Shown in pieces: positions 1 through 11,922 of a stretch of 64,000 bases of DNA. The translations under genes and the position numbers were made by a program. The DNA comes from Struthidea cinerea. Its lineage: Eukaryota > Chordata > Aves > Passeriformes > Corcoracidae. The DNA lies in contig VZTI01001286.1 in the NCBI GenBank assembly GCA_013397865.1, positions 2,901,033-2,965,032 on the forward strand, in the 5' to 3' direction. The number at the start of each line of letters is the position of its first letter. Position 1 is the stretch's first letter. Under the pieces are notes generated by a model that searched no databases, was not told the origin of the DNA, and was given only the letters and a program-made list of their open reading frames with translations.

Positions 1-2229
1 ACTGGAGATATGCCAATCTCCAGTGGAGTGCACGAGTTTTATTTTATCCCAGATTGTTTATACTATGTAATTATTAATCTGTAGTTCAATCTCCTTGTCC
101 TCATGCTTTTATGGCTTGATCCCACTTGTTGCAGGCGATCCCAAATCTAATTAAAGAGCATGGATTAATGGCACTCAACACCTTCATAAGTAAGTGCTGG
201 AATGTGCAAGCTACGTCCTGTTGCACGAAGACCTCCTGATGCTTCTTACTCTACGTGTGCAGCAGAAACAGGACTGGCTGTCTTGCGTCTTCTAATTTCC
301 CTCTATGAAACCTTATTTTGAACCACAGTAGGTTTGCCAGACTTCAGGTGCACAGAGTCGTAGTTTTCTTGCTGTGATCTTCTCTCAGACTGTCGTTGGA
401 AAACCACCACCGAAGGCTTTCAGCTGAGGGGGAATTAAAAAGGAAAATAAAGCTTGAAATTATGTGTTGATTTCCCAGTGTTCAGCATTTTTTTGAGCTC
501 TTCTAAAGCTCTGGTGCCCTCATGCTGTGGAGCAAAGACATGAGATCTCAGCTGGAGGGTGGGCTGGGGACACACTGCAGCCATTGCTGGAAATACATCT
601 GACCAACCAGAAAGTTTGCTAAGGAAAGGCCAGGGCAGCTAGCTGCTTCTGCTCAATTCTTCCTTGAAAGTCAGGTTTCTGACAAAACAGGGGGACCTGC
701 AGAGCTGTGTTGTGCCTGCTCCATCTGCATTTGATGCAGTGCTGCAGACTGCTCGGGCGGGATTTTGCAGACCGGTGATTGTCAGCCAGTTGTGCTTGGG
801 AAGCAGGAATCTCCTGGCTCCTAGCCTCATCCTCACCCTCACGGGCTCAGGGGTCAGGTTACAGAATGGCACCTTCCGTTTGTTTAAAGCAAGGAAATTA
901 TGCACAAAAGCTGTTAAAAGAATATAAGGTTGTCAAGTCAAGTGAGAAATGTTATAACATCGCCTGCTCAGCCTTCAATTGAATCCTGCGTGCATGCAAA
1001 TTTGACAGTCTTTAATTGCATGTCTCCAAGATCTGTGGAGAATATAGCTTCTCAATTCACATCAGAAAAATCATACAGACTTTTCTTCTCAGGAAAAAAA
1101 CCCAACATTTTCTCTAAAAGATTGTCCAGACTGTAGGTATGGGCATACATTTCATCAACCAGGCAAAGCTTCCTCAGGTCACAGCTGCCCAAAACACAGC
1201 CCTGAGCAAATGTGCCATGGTCCTGAAGGTAGTGCGGCAATGGTGATTGCCACTGTGCAGACAAGGACCTCACTAACTTCTTTTGCGTTGTCCTCAGATA
1301 TGGTACAGCCAAGGTGTCCTGGAGTGTCTGTCCCCTTGTGAATGGAGAGGAAAGGGAGAAAGTAGCAGCAGGCGGCACTCACCATGCTGCTGAGGGTGGA
1401 CAAGGCTTGGGATTTTGTGGATCTCCAAGCTAAGGTCTGCAGAGACTGTGGGAATGTCTGGTTTCAGCGGCCTCTTTCTCTACCAACAGTACATTCCCTT
1501 TGAAGACAAATGAGCAGACGGGGGCTGTAAATAACCGTAGAGGGAGAGAGTGACATCAGTGAATACCCAACCGCATCAGCCAGCCTTGCGTAAGTCTGGT
1601 GTAACTCTAAACCGGTGTATGTAAGTCTAAACCATGAGGATTGCACAAGAATCACATTGTTTGACATTTTATTAGCCAGGTTTCTAGCATTATAGAAGAG
1701 GCATTGGAGAGAGTGCTACATGAGCAGGAATCCAAAAGATTTTCAGTTGGAGTGGTTCTCTTGAAAATGGACTGGAAAATACAAGTTTGTGACTTGATGC
1801 ATGAGAAAATAAAGCAAGAAGGGAAGCAATTTGTCAAACAGTATTATTTGTGGACAGTCTTGAATAACATGAATCACGGGGTCTCAAATCACGTGCAGTG
1901 ACCTTGTGCAATCAGAGTACATCATCTACTAGGAGATTATGAATTTATGCATGCGCTGTACTCAGAATTGAAAAAGATGTTTTCCAAAGTTAGAATCTGT
2001 TGTGTTGGCATAACATTGCATTTAAAGTAAAAAGCGTTGAACGCACTGGGAATTGTTGAAGAATATTCTGCCAGCTCTCAAAATTATGATTTTACACTGC
2101 CATCAATAACAAAAAAGTTACTCTAATGAGAAGCCATTCTGGTTAAACGAAGAAATACAAGTCGTGATAAAACATTTACTAATTTAATATCCAAAAGGGG
2201 AAAATAGAAAAGGCAGAAGTGTTCCCCAG

Positions 2230-2890
2230 GTATTTTTTGTGTTTGAAACTGTGGAAGAGGATGTGTCCATCCTGTGCAGTAATATGGAAAGAAGAGAAAG
2301 TTTGCTGCTTATAGCAGAGGAGGATCTGAGAGGCAAGAGTGGTTGAAATTAAACATTCTCACATCCTACTAACTTTTACATCCAGGAATTTTAAAGGAAG
2401 TAGCCAAAAAGCTCTGTTAAGTGGCTGGTAATTTATAATAAATCTTGGGAAATGGGAAATTCCAGAAAACTGGAGGACTGCCAACTGTATTTCCAATATT
2501 TCAAAAAGATAAAAGGGATGTCCCGGGGAACTGAGGGCTGGTTTTGCTTGACGTCAGTCCAGGGTAAAATAGTGGAACAGCTATTTCAGAATCTGTCAAG
2601 AGAGAACTTGGAGGCTAAAGGTACAGATAATTCCAGTAACAGTTGAAGAGAGAGCCTGTCAAAAAAAACCCGCTGGATTTCATTGCTCTGTCAGGATTGC
2701 AAGTCTGTGTGATAAAGGCAGCAGTTGATTTGCCTTTAGGAGGCCAGAGTAGGTGGTCCTTTCTGCCTTTCGGGTTTGTGAACCATATAAGGAATGCCCT
2801 GAGATTAAAACTCCCATGACAGAGTTTCAAACAGAAATAATCAAGCCACTCTGTTTCCCTGGGATAAAGCATGGCTTAGTTTTGAGTTTG
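2230..2890 (+). mobile_element. Old CR1/L3-type LINE fragment, reverse transcriptase region, degenerate
   Basis: The DNA matches the recurrent text of amniote CR1/L3 LINEs as I remember it. Recognisable stretches are the 'ggttgaaatta' and 'aggaattttaaaggaag' segment at about 2342-2400, 'gaaattccagaaaactggagga' followed by 'caatatttcaaaaagata' at 2455-2515, and 'tcaggattgcaag...gataaaggcag' at 2690-2722. These come in the order expected for the RT domain read on +. Many stops and frameshifts interrupt any reading frame, so it is inactive. Limits are approximate and the family name is from pattern memory, not a database match. Confidence 0.6.
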
Positions 2891-2905
2891 GGGTGTTAAT
2901 CTCCT

Positions 2906-2928
2906 ATTTGATTTGATTTGATTTGATG
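2906..2928. repeat. Short (TTGAT)n tandem repeat
   Basis: About four and a half tandem copies of the pentamer ATTTG/TTGAT sit directly at the 3' edge of the degenerate CR1/L3-type fragment, which is where LINE tails often seed microsatellites. Confidence 0.85.
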
Positions 2929-3786
2929 GCTTTTGCAGCTTTAAGTGTGTTTGAGTACATTGTAGTTCTGTGGGGGTAAAGAAAAAAACAAGCTTCAAAA
3001 AGCTTCATGAAAAGCTCAACAAATAATACAAGTATTCTCAAAGAAAGATAAAATCCAAGTTTTTCTTATAGCAGTCTTTGTAGCTTTAATCCCTCGTTCT
3101 TTACCATGGCAAAAAAGATTTCATAAGCTCCTCTGGATCTTACAGGAGAAGGAAAGCTTGTGTTTGCCTTCTGCTGTCTTTGCAGACCTGTAAGAAACTA
3201 CAGATGCAAATGCTACATTGGTTTTACTTGTCCTCAGAACCACTCCCCAAATGCATCAAATCTTTTCTTTTTCTCTGGGCTCCTTCAGACTGCAGTTGTA
3301 CTGAGTCCAACTGCCTGTTTCTGTCTCACATCCTCTCCTTACCTTGGCTGTAGTCTGGTAGGTGTTGGCAGCAGAATTGATTGCTTTCCGTGCACCTTTC
3401 TCCGTGGGATGATCTATTGTCTACCACAGGAAAGGCAGTCAAGTTCCAGAATAAGGGCCAGTCCATGGATAAAGGGACTTTAAATAAGCATCTAGGCATA
3501 TGTCAGACTCTGAGAATAGTGGAAAGGCTTGCAATTCCTGCTTAAACCTTCTGATAACAAAAGGGCAATTCGCAGATCTTTGCAGGATCAAAACCACAGT
3601 CAGAATCCCTTGGTGTAATCCAGGTATCCCCTTGACACTTGCTCTGAGTTTCTAAATAGTCATTTCAGTGATCTTCTGATCATTTGATCATTAGAAAAAC
3701 ATGTGAAAATTGCTTTTTGCATGTCTTGATAGTACTTCCAAGATTCAGATGTGTAAATCTGTGGATCCTAATGCAGTTGTCACTAG

Positions 3787-3820
3787 AATATATTTATTTA
3801 TTTGTTTGTTTATTTAGTTA
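3787..3820. repeat. T-rich tetranucleotide repeat (TTTA/TTTG)n
   Basis: Run of tatttatttatttgtttgtttatttagttagtta, an impure tetranucleotide repeat. No gene is nearby. Confidence 0.8.
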
Positions 3821-4812
3821 GTTATAGATCAGTCAAAATCTATGATCTAGCCCTAAAGAAATACTTTTCCTTCAGTTTTCAAAGGACAATATTATTGTTG
3901 GTATCCCTTTGGTTGTAGAAAACATTGCACAGACAGATAGTGTCCTGCTCTCCAAGGAGAAGGCAACACCTGTATTCTTTCCCGAGAGCAGAAGGTGCGA
4001 AGTTATACCCTATGCAAGTCTGTCCCAAATTTAACCCAGTGACCTACTGCATGCGTCCCTGCTCTTCACACATTAATCACAACAGACGCGTTCCAAAGGA
4101 CATGCCAGTTTGTGTCCCAAGGAAAGATGAAGGATGTTTTGACCACCTGCTAACTTGCAGGAAAGATGAAAAGCTTGCATTTTAGGGGGTAAACCAAAGA
4201 GAGCAGATTTTTCCCATAACAGCTATGCAGTATGACAGGAAGAAAATGGGACTGGGTTGCTTTCGCAGCCTCTGCAATTTGTGTAGTCAAAGATGTTTGC
4301 GTGGTTTTGGCCATAGCCTCTCAAGCAGATAGAACTGCTTCCACCAGTTCTGCAGATAGGCTGGAAAAGCAGTAATTAGTACAGCTTAGTGAAAAAAATA
4401 TACAATTTTGAGAGAGAACTTTCCTGTTTGCTTTTTTTGTGGGGTCTTTTTTTGTGTGTGTTTGGTGGTTTTTTCTTTTTTTAAAAAGTGAAAGCAATGC
4501 TCATTTGATAGCAACCAAAATTTCAAGTACAGACCTTCAGCACTGGATTCCACTGGAGCTGTAAAGTTGAGAAGAGAACATAAAGGAAATTAATAGCTTT
4601 TATTCAAATAACTTGTTAGCATAATCTTTGGCATTCAAAGGCTGCTAAAAGGAGCTGCACAGTGCTGTTGTTCATAATTTGTAACTTCCAAATATTGGTG
4701 GCATTAGGGCAATGTCATGTACACATATGCCCACAGAGGTACACATAAACTATATATAGGTTTAGGAAAAAGGGAGAATCTATAACACTGTATTACTCCT
4801 CAAGCACCCCCC

Positions 4813-4831
4813 NNNNNNNNNNNNNNNNNNN
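4813..4831. other. Assembly gap (19 N)
   Basis: Nineteen undetermined bases follow a run of C. The true length and content are unknown, although the flanking sequences carry no sign of a missing exon. Confidence 1.
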
Positions 4832-5347
4832 CCAAACACTCATTTAAAGCAAGGAAAGCAGTGGGCCTTTGCCAGAATTTCCAGCCCCTGTTTGTGTGGA
4901 TACCTTAAACTTTCTCAGAGAGTTTACCAAGCTGGAGGCAAAATAAAGACAAATCACTACTTCATTTTTCCCTCTCAGTTTCTTTAATCCGGCAATCCAG
5001 CTCACCCAAGAGCAATCCAAAAGGTTGTGTCTTTTACCCAAGGTCCTGAAACCATTGACTGCTTCAGAAGAACATAGTATGTTGTTTATTGTGCTTGGTG
5101 GTTTCCTGGCAGTGTTTCAGTGTTGGGCATTCCCCATTCTGCTTTGAATAAGCTATTTTGAGTAGCAGACTTAGTTCCAGTCCCCTTCACTGCAGCCAAC
5201 TACTGTAAAGAGCAATGTGAAAACTGTGAGAGGAGATTTTGTCAGGAAAGAGTTCTGTGTTTCTTACTTTCCATGTTCATATATGTCAGTAACTTCTGAG
5301 AAATAAGGATAGAGGACAGTTTTTCTGTTGTTCCTCCTGTTTTCATA

Positions 5348-5442
5348 CCTGGTCTATGGGGAAGGTGTCCCTGCCCATGGCAGGAGGGTTGGAACTAGAT
5401 GATTTTTAACGTCCCTTCCAACCCAAACCATTCTATGAATCT
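5348..5442 (+). mobile_element. CR1 LINE, 3' terminal fragment
   Basis: The stretch contains the typical avian CR1 3' tail: 'cctggtctatgg', 'ggtgtccctgcccatggcag', 'ggttggaactagatgat', 'gtcccttccaacccaaacca' and the terminal ATTCTATGA-type octamer. It is 5'-truncated to about 95 bases, as is usual for CR1, and is on +. This is the best single marker in the window for a bird genome. Confidence 0.93.
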
Positions 5443-8400
5443 GTCTTCCTCCATGCATCTACCATGCCTCTTTCCTGAGGGCATCATCAGTTTATTTACA
5501 GAACGTTGAAAATGCATGTTAAACTAAGCCTGATTCACTCAGTGTAGGAAAATTAGTAGTATAATCATATAATTTTTTACTGAGTCATAAAAATATTCAT
5601 GTGTATTCGTTGCCTAGTAGGCCTGTGTAGAATGTATACGTCAATGCATGTGCCGTGTGTAAACATTATTTGCATGTTAACTAAAGTCCCTAAGGAATGT
5701 GAGCTCCCATTACCTTGTTCATCTGGGTTACTCTCTCAAGAAACAATAGCAACACAATCCTCTGAAATCAAGAAATAGGTTTTATCTCTATGTGGAACAT
5801 AAATCTGTTTGGACTCTTCAAAGCAACCTCCACTGGGAATCCCTGACTCCTTATGGTACCAATCTCTGGACAACCTGAAGCACAATTTCTTTTGAGTAGA
5901 CACCTGGGGTTTAAATAAACATTCATCACAGAGACCACGGGCATCCTGACAGTACTTTAAAAAAAAAAGATGCATCGTAGAAATGAAGCTGTGGTACATT
6001 TTTGCTTGTGTGTGCATTCTGCCAATAGCAAAATCATTGTGAGTATCCAAAATGCTACAGATTAAAGTTATATTCAGCCATTCTGTTTAAAGGTCTGCAG
6101 GATCAGAGTCCCTCTTTTTTATTCTTCTTTTTTTTGCCCAGTATCTATCCAGTTGTGCTGTAGGGTCTAGGTCCAGTATAACAAAAGCAGTGAATGACTT
6201 TGCAGTGGGACTTACTTCCAACATCAAAGCCTCTGCCCTGTGATGGCATATGAGCTGTTCAAAACAGCCATTCCACAGTCTGCAGGATGCATCCCTTTTC
6301 CTGTCAGTTTAGCTAAGGAAGGAATTTCCAGTGTTCTCATCTCCATTAGGAATCCATGTGAAGCTTGCCATACAGAAATGGAGCTCATGGCCCAGCCCAG
6401 CAGCCAGCCCACGCACTGATGCTTCTGCTCACTGCCTGTGGTGTAACTCATGGGGACCGGTTTGTGGCCCTTGAACCACATGCAGCTGCTCAGCATTTCC
6501 AAGGGTGCTCCCTGGGCTGTGGACGCTCAGTGTGTTGGAGCCATGCGGCCTCCTCAGCAACAGGAATTCTTGCCTTCGGGAGATGTTAGCAAATGTCTGC
6601 AGGGCCCTGCTGTGTGCCAGCCAGACCTGCCTGTCTAGAAGTCCCGTGGTTTAATTCTCCCTTGGCTTTCTCTTAGCTGTCCCCTTTCCCACTCACAGTC
6701 CAGTGAAGGTCGTGCTTCAAGGCGCTATGGTCAGGAGCACCAGCCATCACTCGTGGCAGCAACACGTCTGCAGCTGCCAGCCAGGAATGCTCTACGGTGT
6801 CTTTTCCAGTTGTCCATGTAGCTTCTGCTTTACAGCAGGAGCTACTTGATCAATGTGAAAAGCTCATTTCTTAAGACAATCTTGCTAATGGCCCTGGCAC
6901 CCACAGTATGTTTGGCAGGAGGAAAGTCCGTGTAGCCTGGCGGCCCGCGAGTCTATTTTCAATTATCTGGGGTGCTCAGAGAAGAAGACATTAATATTGC
7001 TGAGGATGACATAGCAAATTACTACTGCTCCCTAACCTTTTTAAATTGCTAACACTGTTGTAATCTGTAATTACAGAAATCAGTGTGAGAATTGTGGCAC
7101 AGTATAATTATCTTTCCTGATACTTTATTGCTGTATGAATTATTAATCAAAATCAGTCTTGTGTAGTATTTGCGGCAACTAACAAGAATAATCTATAATT
7201 AAATTTCGTTGTTTCTATTTTTGTGCTGGTGTTTTATGATGTTGTAATTGATAATTAATTGGTTAAAAATTCACAGAATTCTTGGGAGTTTCATATGACT
7301 ATGACTGCTCAGTATTCAGCATTTATTAATTGAATAATGGGCTCACTGAAGAGACCTTTGTATATAGTCTGCTGTCATTAAAATGAGCTCTCAAAAATGG
7401 TGAATTAATCATTAGGCCTTTCAATAGTTTCTTTTTAAAGGAAAGCAGTGACAATATAATCATATCCTTTGTTGTTATAGCTATAATTGAGAGATCGTAA
7501 TAACCAATTATAAGCCTGGTCATTTTAGGAGCTCTGAAGTGTCAGTTATTGATAACTTTCTTTAAAAACAAAGTGTTGATTACACAGAACGAGTCTTTTC
7601 ATAGAAAAAATATTAGGAGATGGGGAAGGAAGCCCGGAAAATTATTTTCCTCCCACTTGCCACTTAAAAACAGTGCATGTTTATCCCTAAAAACTGTCAA
7701 GTCTGATGTGCTTCTGCTGCCATTTGTCAGAAGTACAAGTTGCTCTCAACTTTTTTTCATTATTTTATCATCATTCTCCCTATTTTTTTTTTCTGTGTAC
7801 CTTTTGCTAAATTGTTAGGAGGAAAAAAAATAATAGAAAACGTCAGAACAAAAGAGCATTTTTTCACATTCTCTGCCTGAATCCTGTTGAACAGAAATAC
7901 TGTGAGATGTTTACATGCAAATCTGTGATGCAGACTTCAGCTACTGCTGACCAAAGAGCCTTAGATGTGTTCAAGCTGGCCACTTCAAACTATTCCTAAG
8001 ATTCTTTCTTTTACTGTTAGTGGAGCTGATTGAGAGAATGTGAATTGGAACTAAAAATAGTCCCAGTTCAGTATTGATCCTCTCTTAACACAGTAAGGAG
8101 AAAGTCGGGAGTCACCTTGCATAGTAGGATATAAAATGTGATCTCCAGCTTCTGCTTCCAAGCAAAACCTGTGGTTCCTTTTACACCAGGTCAGGTACTG
8201 CAATTCCTAAATGAGGAATCACAGTGTTATCTGTTGGCTTCTGTATTAAAATGGAGCATTACAGGCATAATGAGGAGATACTGATAAACCTTTTTAGGCC
8301 TTCGCAGTGAAGTTGTTGGGAGTCCTCTGTGCACTGTTGTAGATGTGATGTCCTGTTTACATTTCCTAGGGTACAAGGAGGGGGATGAGATGATGCCTTA

Positions 8401-8807
8401 GGTCCCTCTTTTCCCCCATCCTTGCTGGTGGTTTGCCATGGACAGGCTACAAAGACGCTTCTTCTGCAGTTTATGCACCTTTTATGAGTTGAATTTAGCA
8501 TCGTATGGCTTCTCATGTCCTAAACCAGGTGCTCTGCTGGAACCAGTGGGAGCAGGAGTCCCTGGTGTCAGTGACAGATGTTTTCTACTGCTTGCCTTCA
8601 GCAACTTGGTCCCACACAACTTCAGTTCCTGTTCAAGAAAGGGGAGCACCAGCCAGCATGTCCATTGCTGTCTCCCGCAGCTGGAGAGGAGGTCTGGGAA
8701 GCAATTGATTTGGATAGTTTCATCTGTGTTGACATCCATCAAATAATTTGTTTCTGAGGCACTGGCTAGTAGGTCAGGAAGGATGGATAATACAAGCGCA
8801 TTTGTTG

Positions 8808-8853
8808 TTGGACAGTGGAATATTGTCTGTGGAATATTGGACAGTGGAATATA
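8808..8853. repeat. Short local duplication (ttggacagtggaatat twice)
   Basis: Two copies of ttggacagtggaatat, at about 8808-8823 and 8837-8852, are separated by a related half copy (ctgtggaatat). Probably replication slippage. Confidence 0.8.
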
Positions 8854-9479
8854 CATGCTGCAGCATGTAAATATTCATCCTATGTAAACTTGCACTCTCA
8901 GTAATGTGGCTCTGGATATTTTTATTAGAAGTAACTCATCCTTTTACACATGCAGAGAGTTCTCTGCCCAGTAACATGCAGCAGTGGTCAGTTGTACATG
9001 CGGTTTATTGCAGTGACTGTGAAATCTCTCAAGGAAAACTAAACAACCATCCTGCTCTGAGGACAGGGTACAATTTTGGTTCATTTCAATGGCAAGGAAT
9101 CACAGCCTCTCCAGGCATCCTGTTCTTCAGTTTTTCCTTATGTTCAGTCTAAACCTCTGTTGTTTCAAATTGTTCCCAGTGTCTGGCTCGATCTTATCAA
9201 TGACCTTGCAGGAGGAGTGGCAGGCTGCTGTGAGGACCCTGCATGTACATACAGGCAGTCTGCCATGCAAGAACTAAGTGTGCCCAACCTTGCTGCAGCT
9301 CCAGAGATCAGAGGAGCTCAGGCATGTTGTACAGCATGACCACAGCCAGATGTAAGCCAGTTTCTGGAGAAATTTCACTGCTAACATGCTGAAAATTGCC
9401 CCTGCTTTCCTCCTCTGTTGAATACAGTTTATCCTAAGTGATTTCCAGTCTGATGCAACTTCTCAGCTTATGACAACTG

Positions 9480-10020
9480 AGTTTCTCTAATAGCCATTTC
9501 TAAAGGTTTTTTCAAAGGATCTCTGAAAGTCAACACTAATTACACTTACCAGTGTTCCTCACTGCTAATTTGACACACTTCAGGAATTCTAATAGAGCCC
9601 ATCAGAGTCATGACTTCCCCTTGCAGAAGCCATGCTGCTTTGTCGCAATGATAATTTGCCTGGTTAAGTGCTCTGTAGCTCTGCCGTGATAGAGATTTAC
9701 CTTTTCACATAATTAGCCCAGTTCTGATGCAGGACTTTCTGGTCTGTCTTGATAAGATTTTCTCTCCCCTCACATTTCCCTTTAAAAACAGACACCACAT
9801 TGCCTGTGCTCCAGTCTTGTGAGGCAGGAGCTGGTTTTTTGTGATAGGTAATGTATTTTTGGTAGTAGCTCAGTCGATGTGTTCATGAGTTCCTGGAGAG
9901 TTTTGGGTGAGTGCCAGCCAGTACAGACAGCGTGCTGCGAACCAGAGTGATTAGGATGTTCCATGAGCAACATTTTTGGTCTCCTGAGGTTTTGTATGCT
10001 TCCTCCATGCTGCCCATGCA
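9480..10020 (-). mobile_element. Old CR1/L3-type LINE fragment, reverse transcriptase region, reverse orientation
   Basis: The + strand reads like the reverse complement of a CR1/L3 RT domain. It has 'tttcaaaggatctctgaaagtc' (9510-9532), 'cttgcagaagccatgctg' followed by an 'aagtgctctgta' block (9622-9680), 'ttctgatgcaggactttctggtctgt' (9721-9748), and 'acaccacattgcctgtgctccagtcttgtgag' (9791-9822). These blocks occur in the order and spacing I expect for that family. Stops and indels show it is long dead. Limits and family assignment are approximate. Confidence 0.6.
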
Positions 10021-11911
10021 GAAGGGTTTGGTGGGATCTTCCACCCATCACCATGGAAGGAACTTGTAAGCAACCTTTCAGTTCACTTCACTGCAGTTGC
10101 TGGCCTTTACCAGCAACTTTTCTGGCTATGTTTCAATGGTGCTTTTCTTGCCCGCAGTAGTTCGTGCCAGTTTCTGGAAACTTTTGTTTCATACAGGCTT
10201 TTTCTGGCAGCATGGTGACCTATATGCAAACAAATGCACAGCATGTTCTTTTGAGCCAGAGAAAGGCTTGCTAAGACATTCTCTTTTCGGTTTGAAGAAA
10301 CACCAAGTGTGTAGCAATGATTTCCATGAATAAGGTTCTGCAAACTCAGCATAATACTGAATTCAGCAAAAAATGATGCAGTTTGAATTAGCACTGTGTA
10401 AAAGGCTTGCAGCCCAGCTTGCCTCAGAGTTCAGAGATAATACCACATCCCTGGGTCTTTTTCTTTCAAGGAGAGGGGAAAAAAAAGAGTTGAATTCTGC
10501 TAATTTTCGTGCTACTACATGCCAAAGTCCTACAGTGACCTTTTCTCTTTGCCCTCTAAACCCTTTCCCTGTGAAAATGAACAATGTGCTTCCCAGTGAA
10601 GGGTTTCACCATCTTGCGCCTTTCCTGCAGGATAAAGCCCTCTTGGAGAGGAAACACCTCATGTCTGGAGGTCATTTGGTCGATGGCAGATCGTGGAAAA
10701 GGAAAGACTGTAAATCACTTGTGTTGAAACATTAAAAGCTGATAAATAGGTGGTCCTGAGCTGTAGCCCAGCCCCAGTTTCCCTGTGCGCAATGCAGGGC
10801 TCGGGGTGCTTCCTAGACCGGTCAGGGGCACGGTCAGGGGGAAATCTGTGGAAGGCTCAGATTGCAGCTGCCGGACAGGGCATCCACATGGATTCTCAGA
10901 GGCTGTGGGAAGGGGAACAGCATGGATCCACCTTCAGGAAGTCCCTGGAGTCACAACAGTAGCCTTGGGAAAGTACGATGTTCTAGGCAGCTGGGTGGAG
11001 GTCCTTCCCGGGAGTGCAGGTAGGGATCCACTGGAACAGATGGTGCAGTTTATAGCCCCAGCACCCCAGGACTGCACCGCTCACGTTTCCTAGCAGAAAA
11101 GGCAGGCTTGCTCACCAGTGGGGAAATACACCATGGTATTTTCAGCACTTCACAGCCCATGCACCAAATTTTTAAAAAAAATACGCTTGATGAGAGCTGT
11201 AGTTAAAAAGTGAGAAATTACTAATTAGTAACCAAGTAATTCAGGGTTTGATTCACACAAATTGCACTATTACTGTAAGAGAGGATTGCAATTTCAGGCT
11301 AGCTGGGGTTTGGTGGGTTTTTCTAAGGCACTGAAAATATAATTGATGTTCTATTCATTATCTGCTGGGTTTCAGGTTTCTTGTCCTTTTTTTCGTCATC
11401 TGAGATATTACAGGCATCAGACATGCCTGGAAAATAAAGGGAAAAAAAAGCTTACTGCTTTCCCCTTTACATTGTCATTTGCAACTCTCAGGTTTTCCCA
11501 CTAGATTGTTCTTGTAAACTCTTTCATTTCATAGCACGCAAGAGTGACCACTTAGAACATCATTATAGCGCTATCATTAGCATCAGAGTTTAGTTATACA
11601 GAAAGCTGTGAGTGAGCTAAGTGTCATTTTCTCTTTTACCTTGGTGGAGTGCTAATAACATGATTGCTGTCAATTCTCCTCATTAGTCTCAATTTATACA
11701 GAGAAAAAAATTTTTTTTTTTTCTAGTTAAGAATCTTGCTGGTATAACCCACCCCCCGAAATGTCTCCCTCCCCTGCCTTTATGCAGACCAATTAGCAGC
11801 TATGTATCTTCTCTCTAGATGTTAAGTTGTTGAAGGGCTAATCTGTGCTGGTTGGTTGTGGGGTTTTTTCTGTTCATGTAAGCATTTCAGCTGAGTGCTC
11901 AAAAGTGTAGC

Positions 11912-11922
11912 ATGAGTCAGCA
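11912..11922 (-). promoter_or_regulatory. CNC-sMAF / NF-E2-type binding site (MARE-like)
   Basis: The + strand reads ATGAGTCAGCA; the - strand reads TGCTGACTCAT. This fits the NF-E2/CNC-sMAF consensus TGCTGA(G/C)TCA(T/C) at all 11 positions. BACH2:small-MAF heterodimers bind exactly this class of site. It lies about 1.8 kb 5' of the first coding exon. Function is inferred from the match only. Confidence 0.5.
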
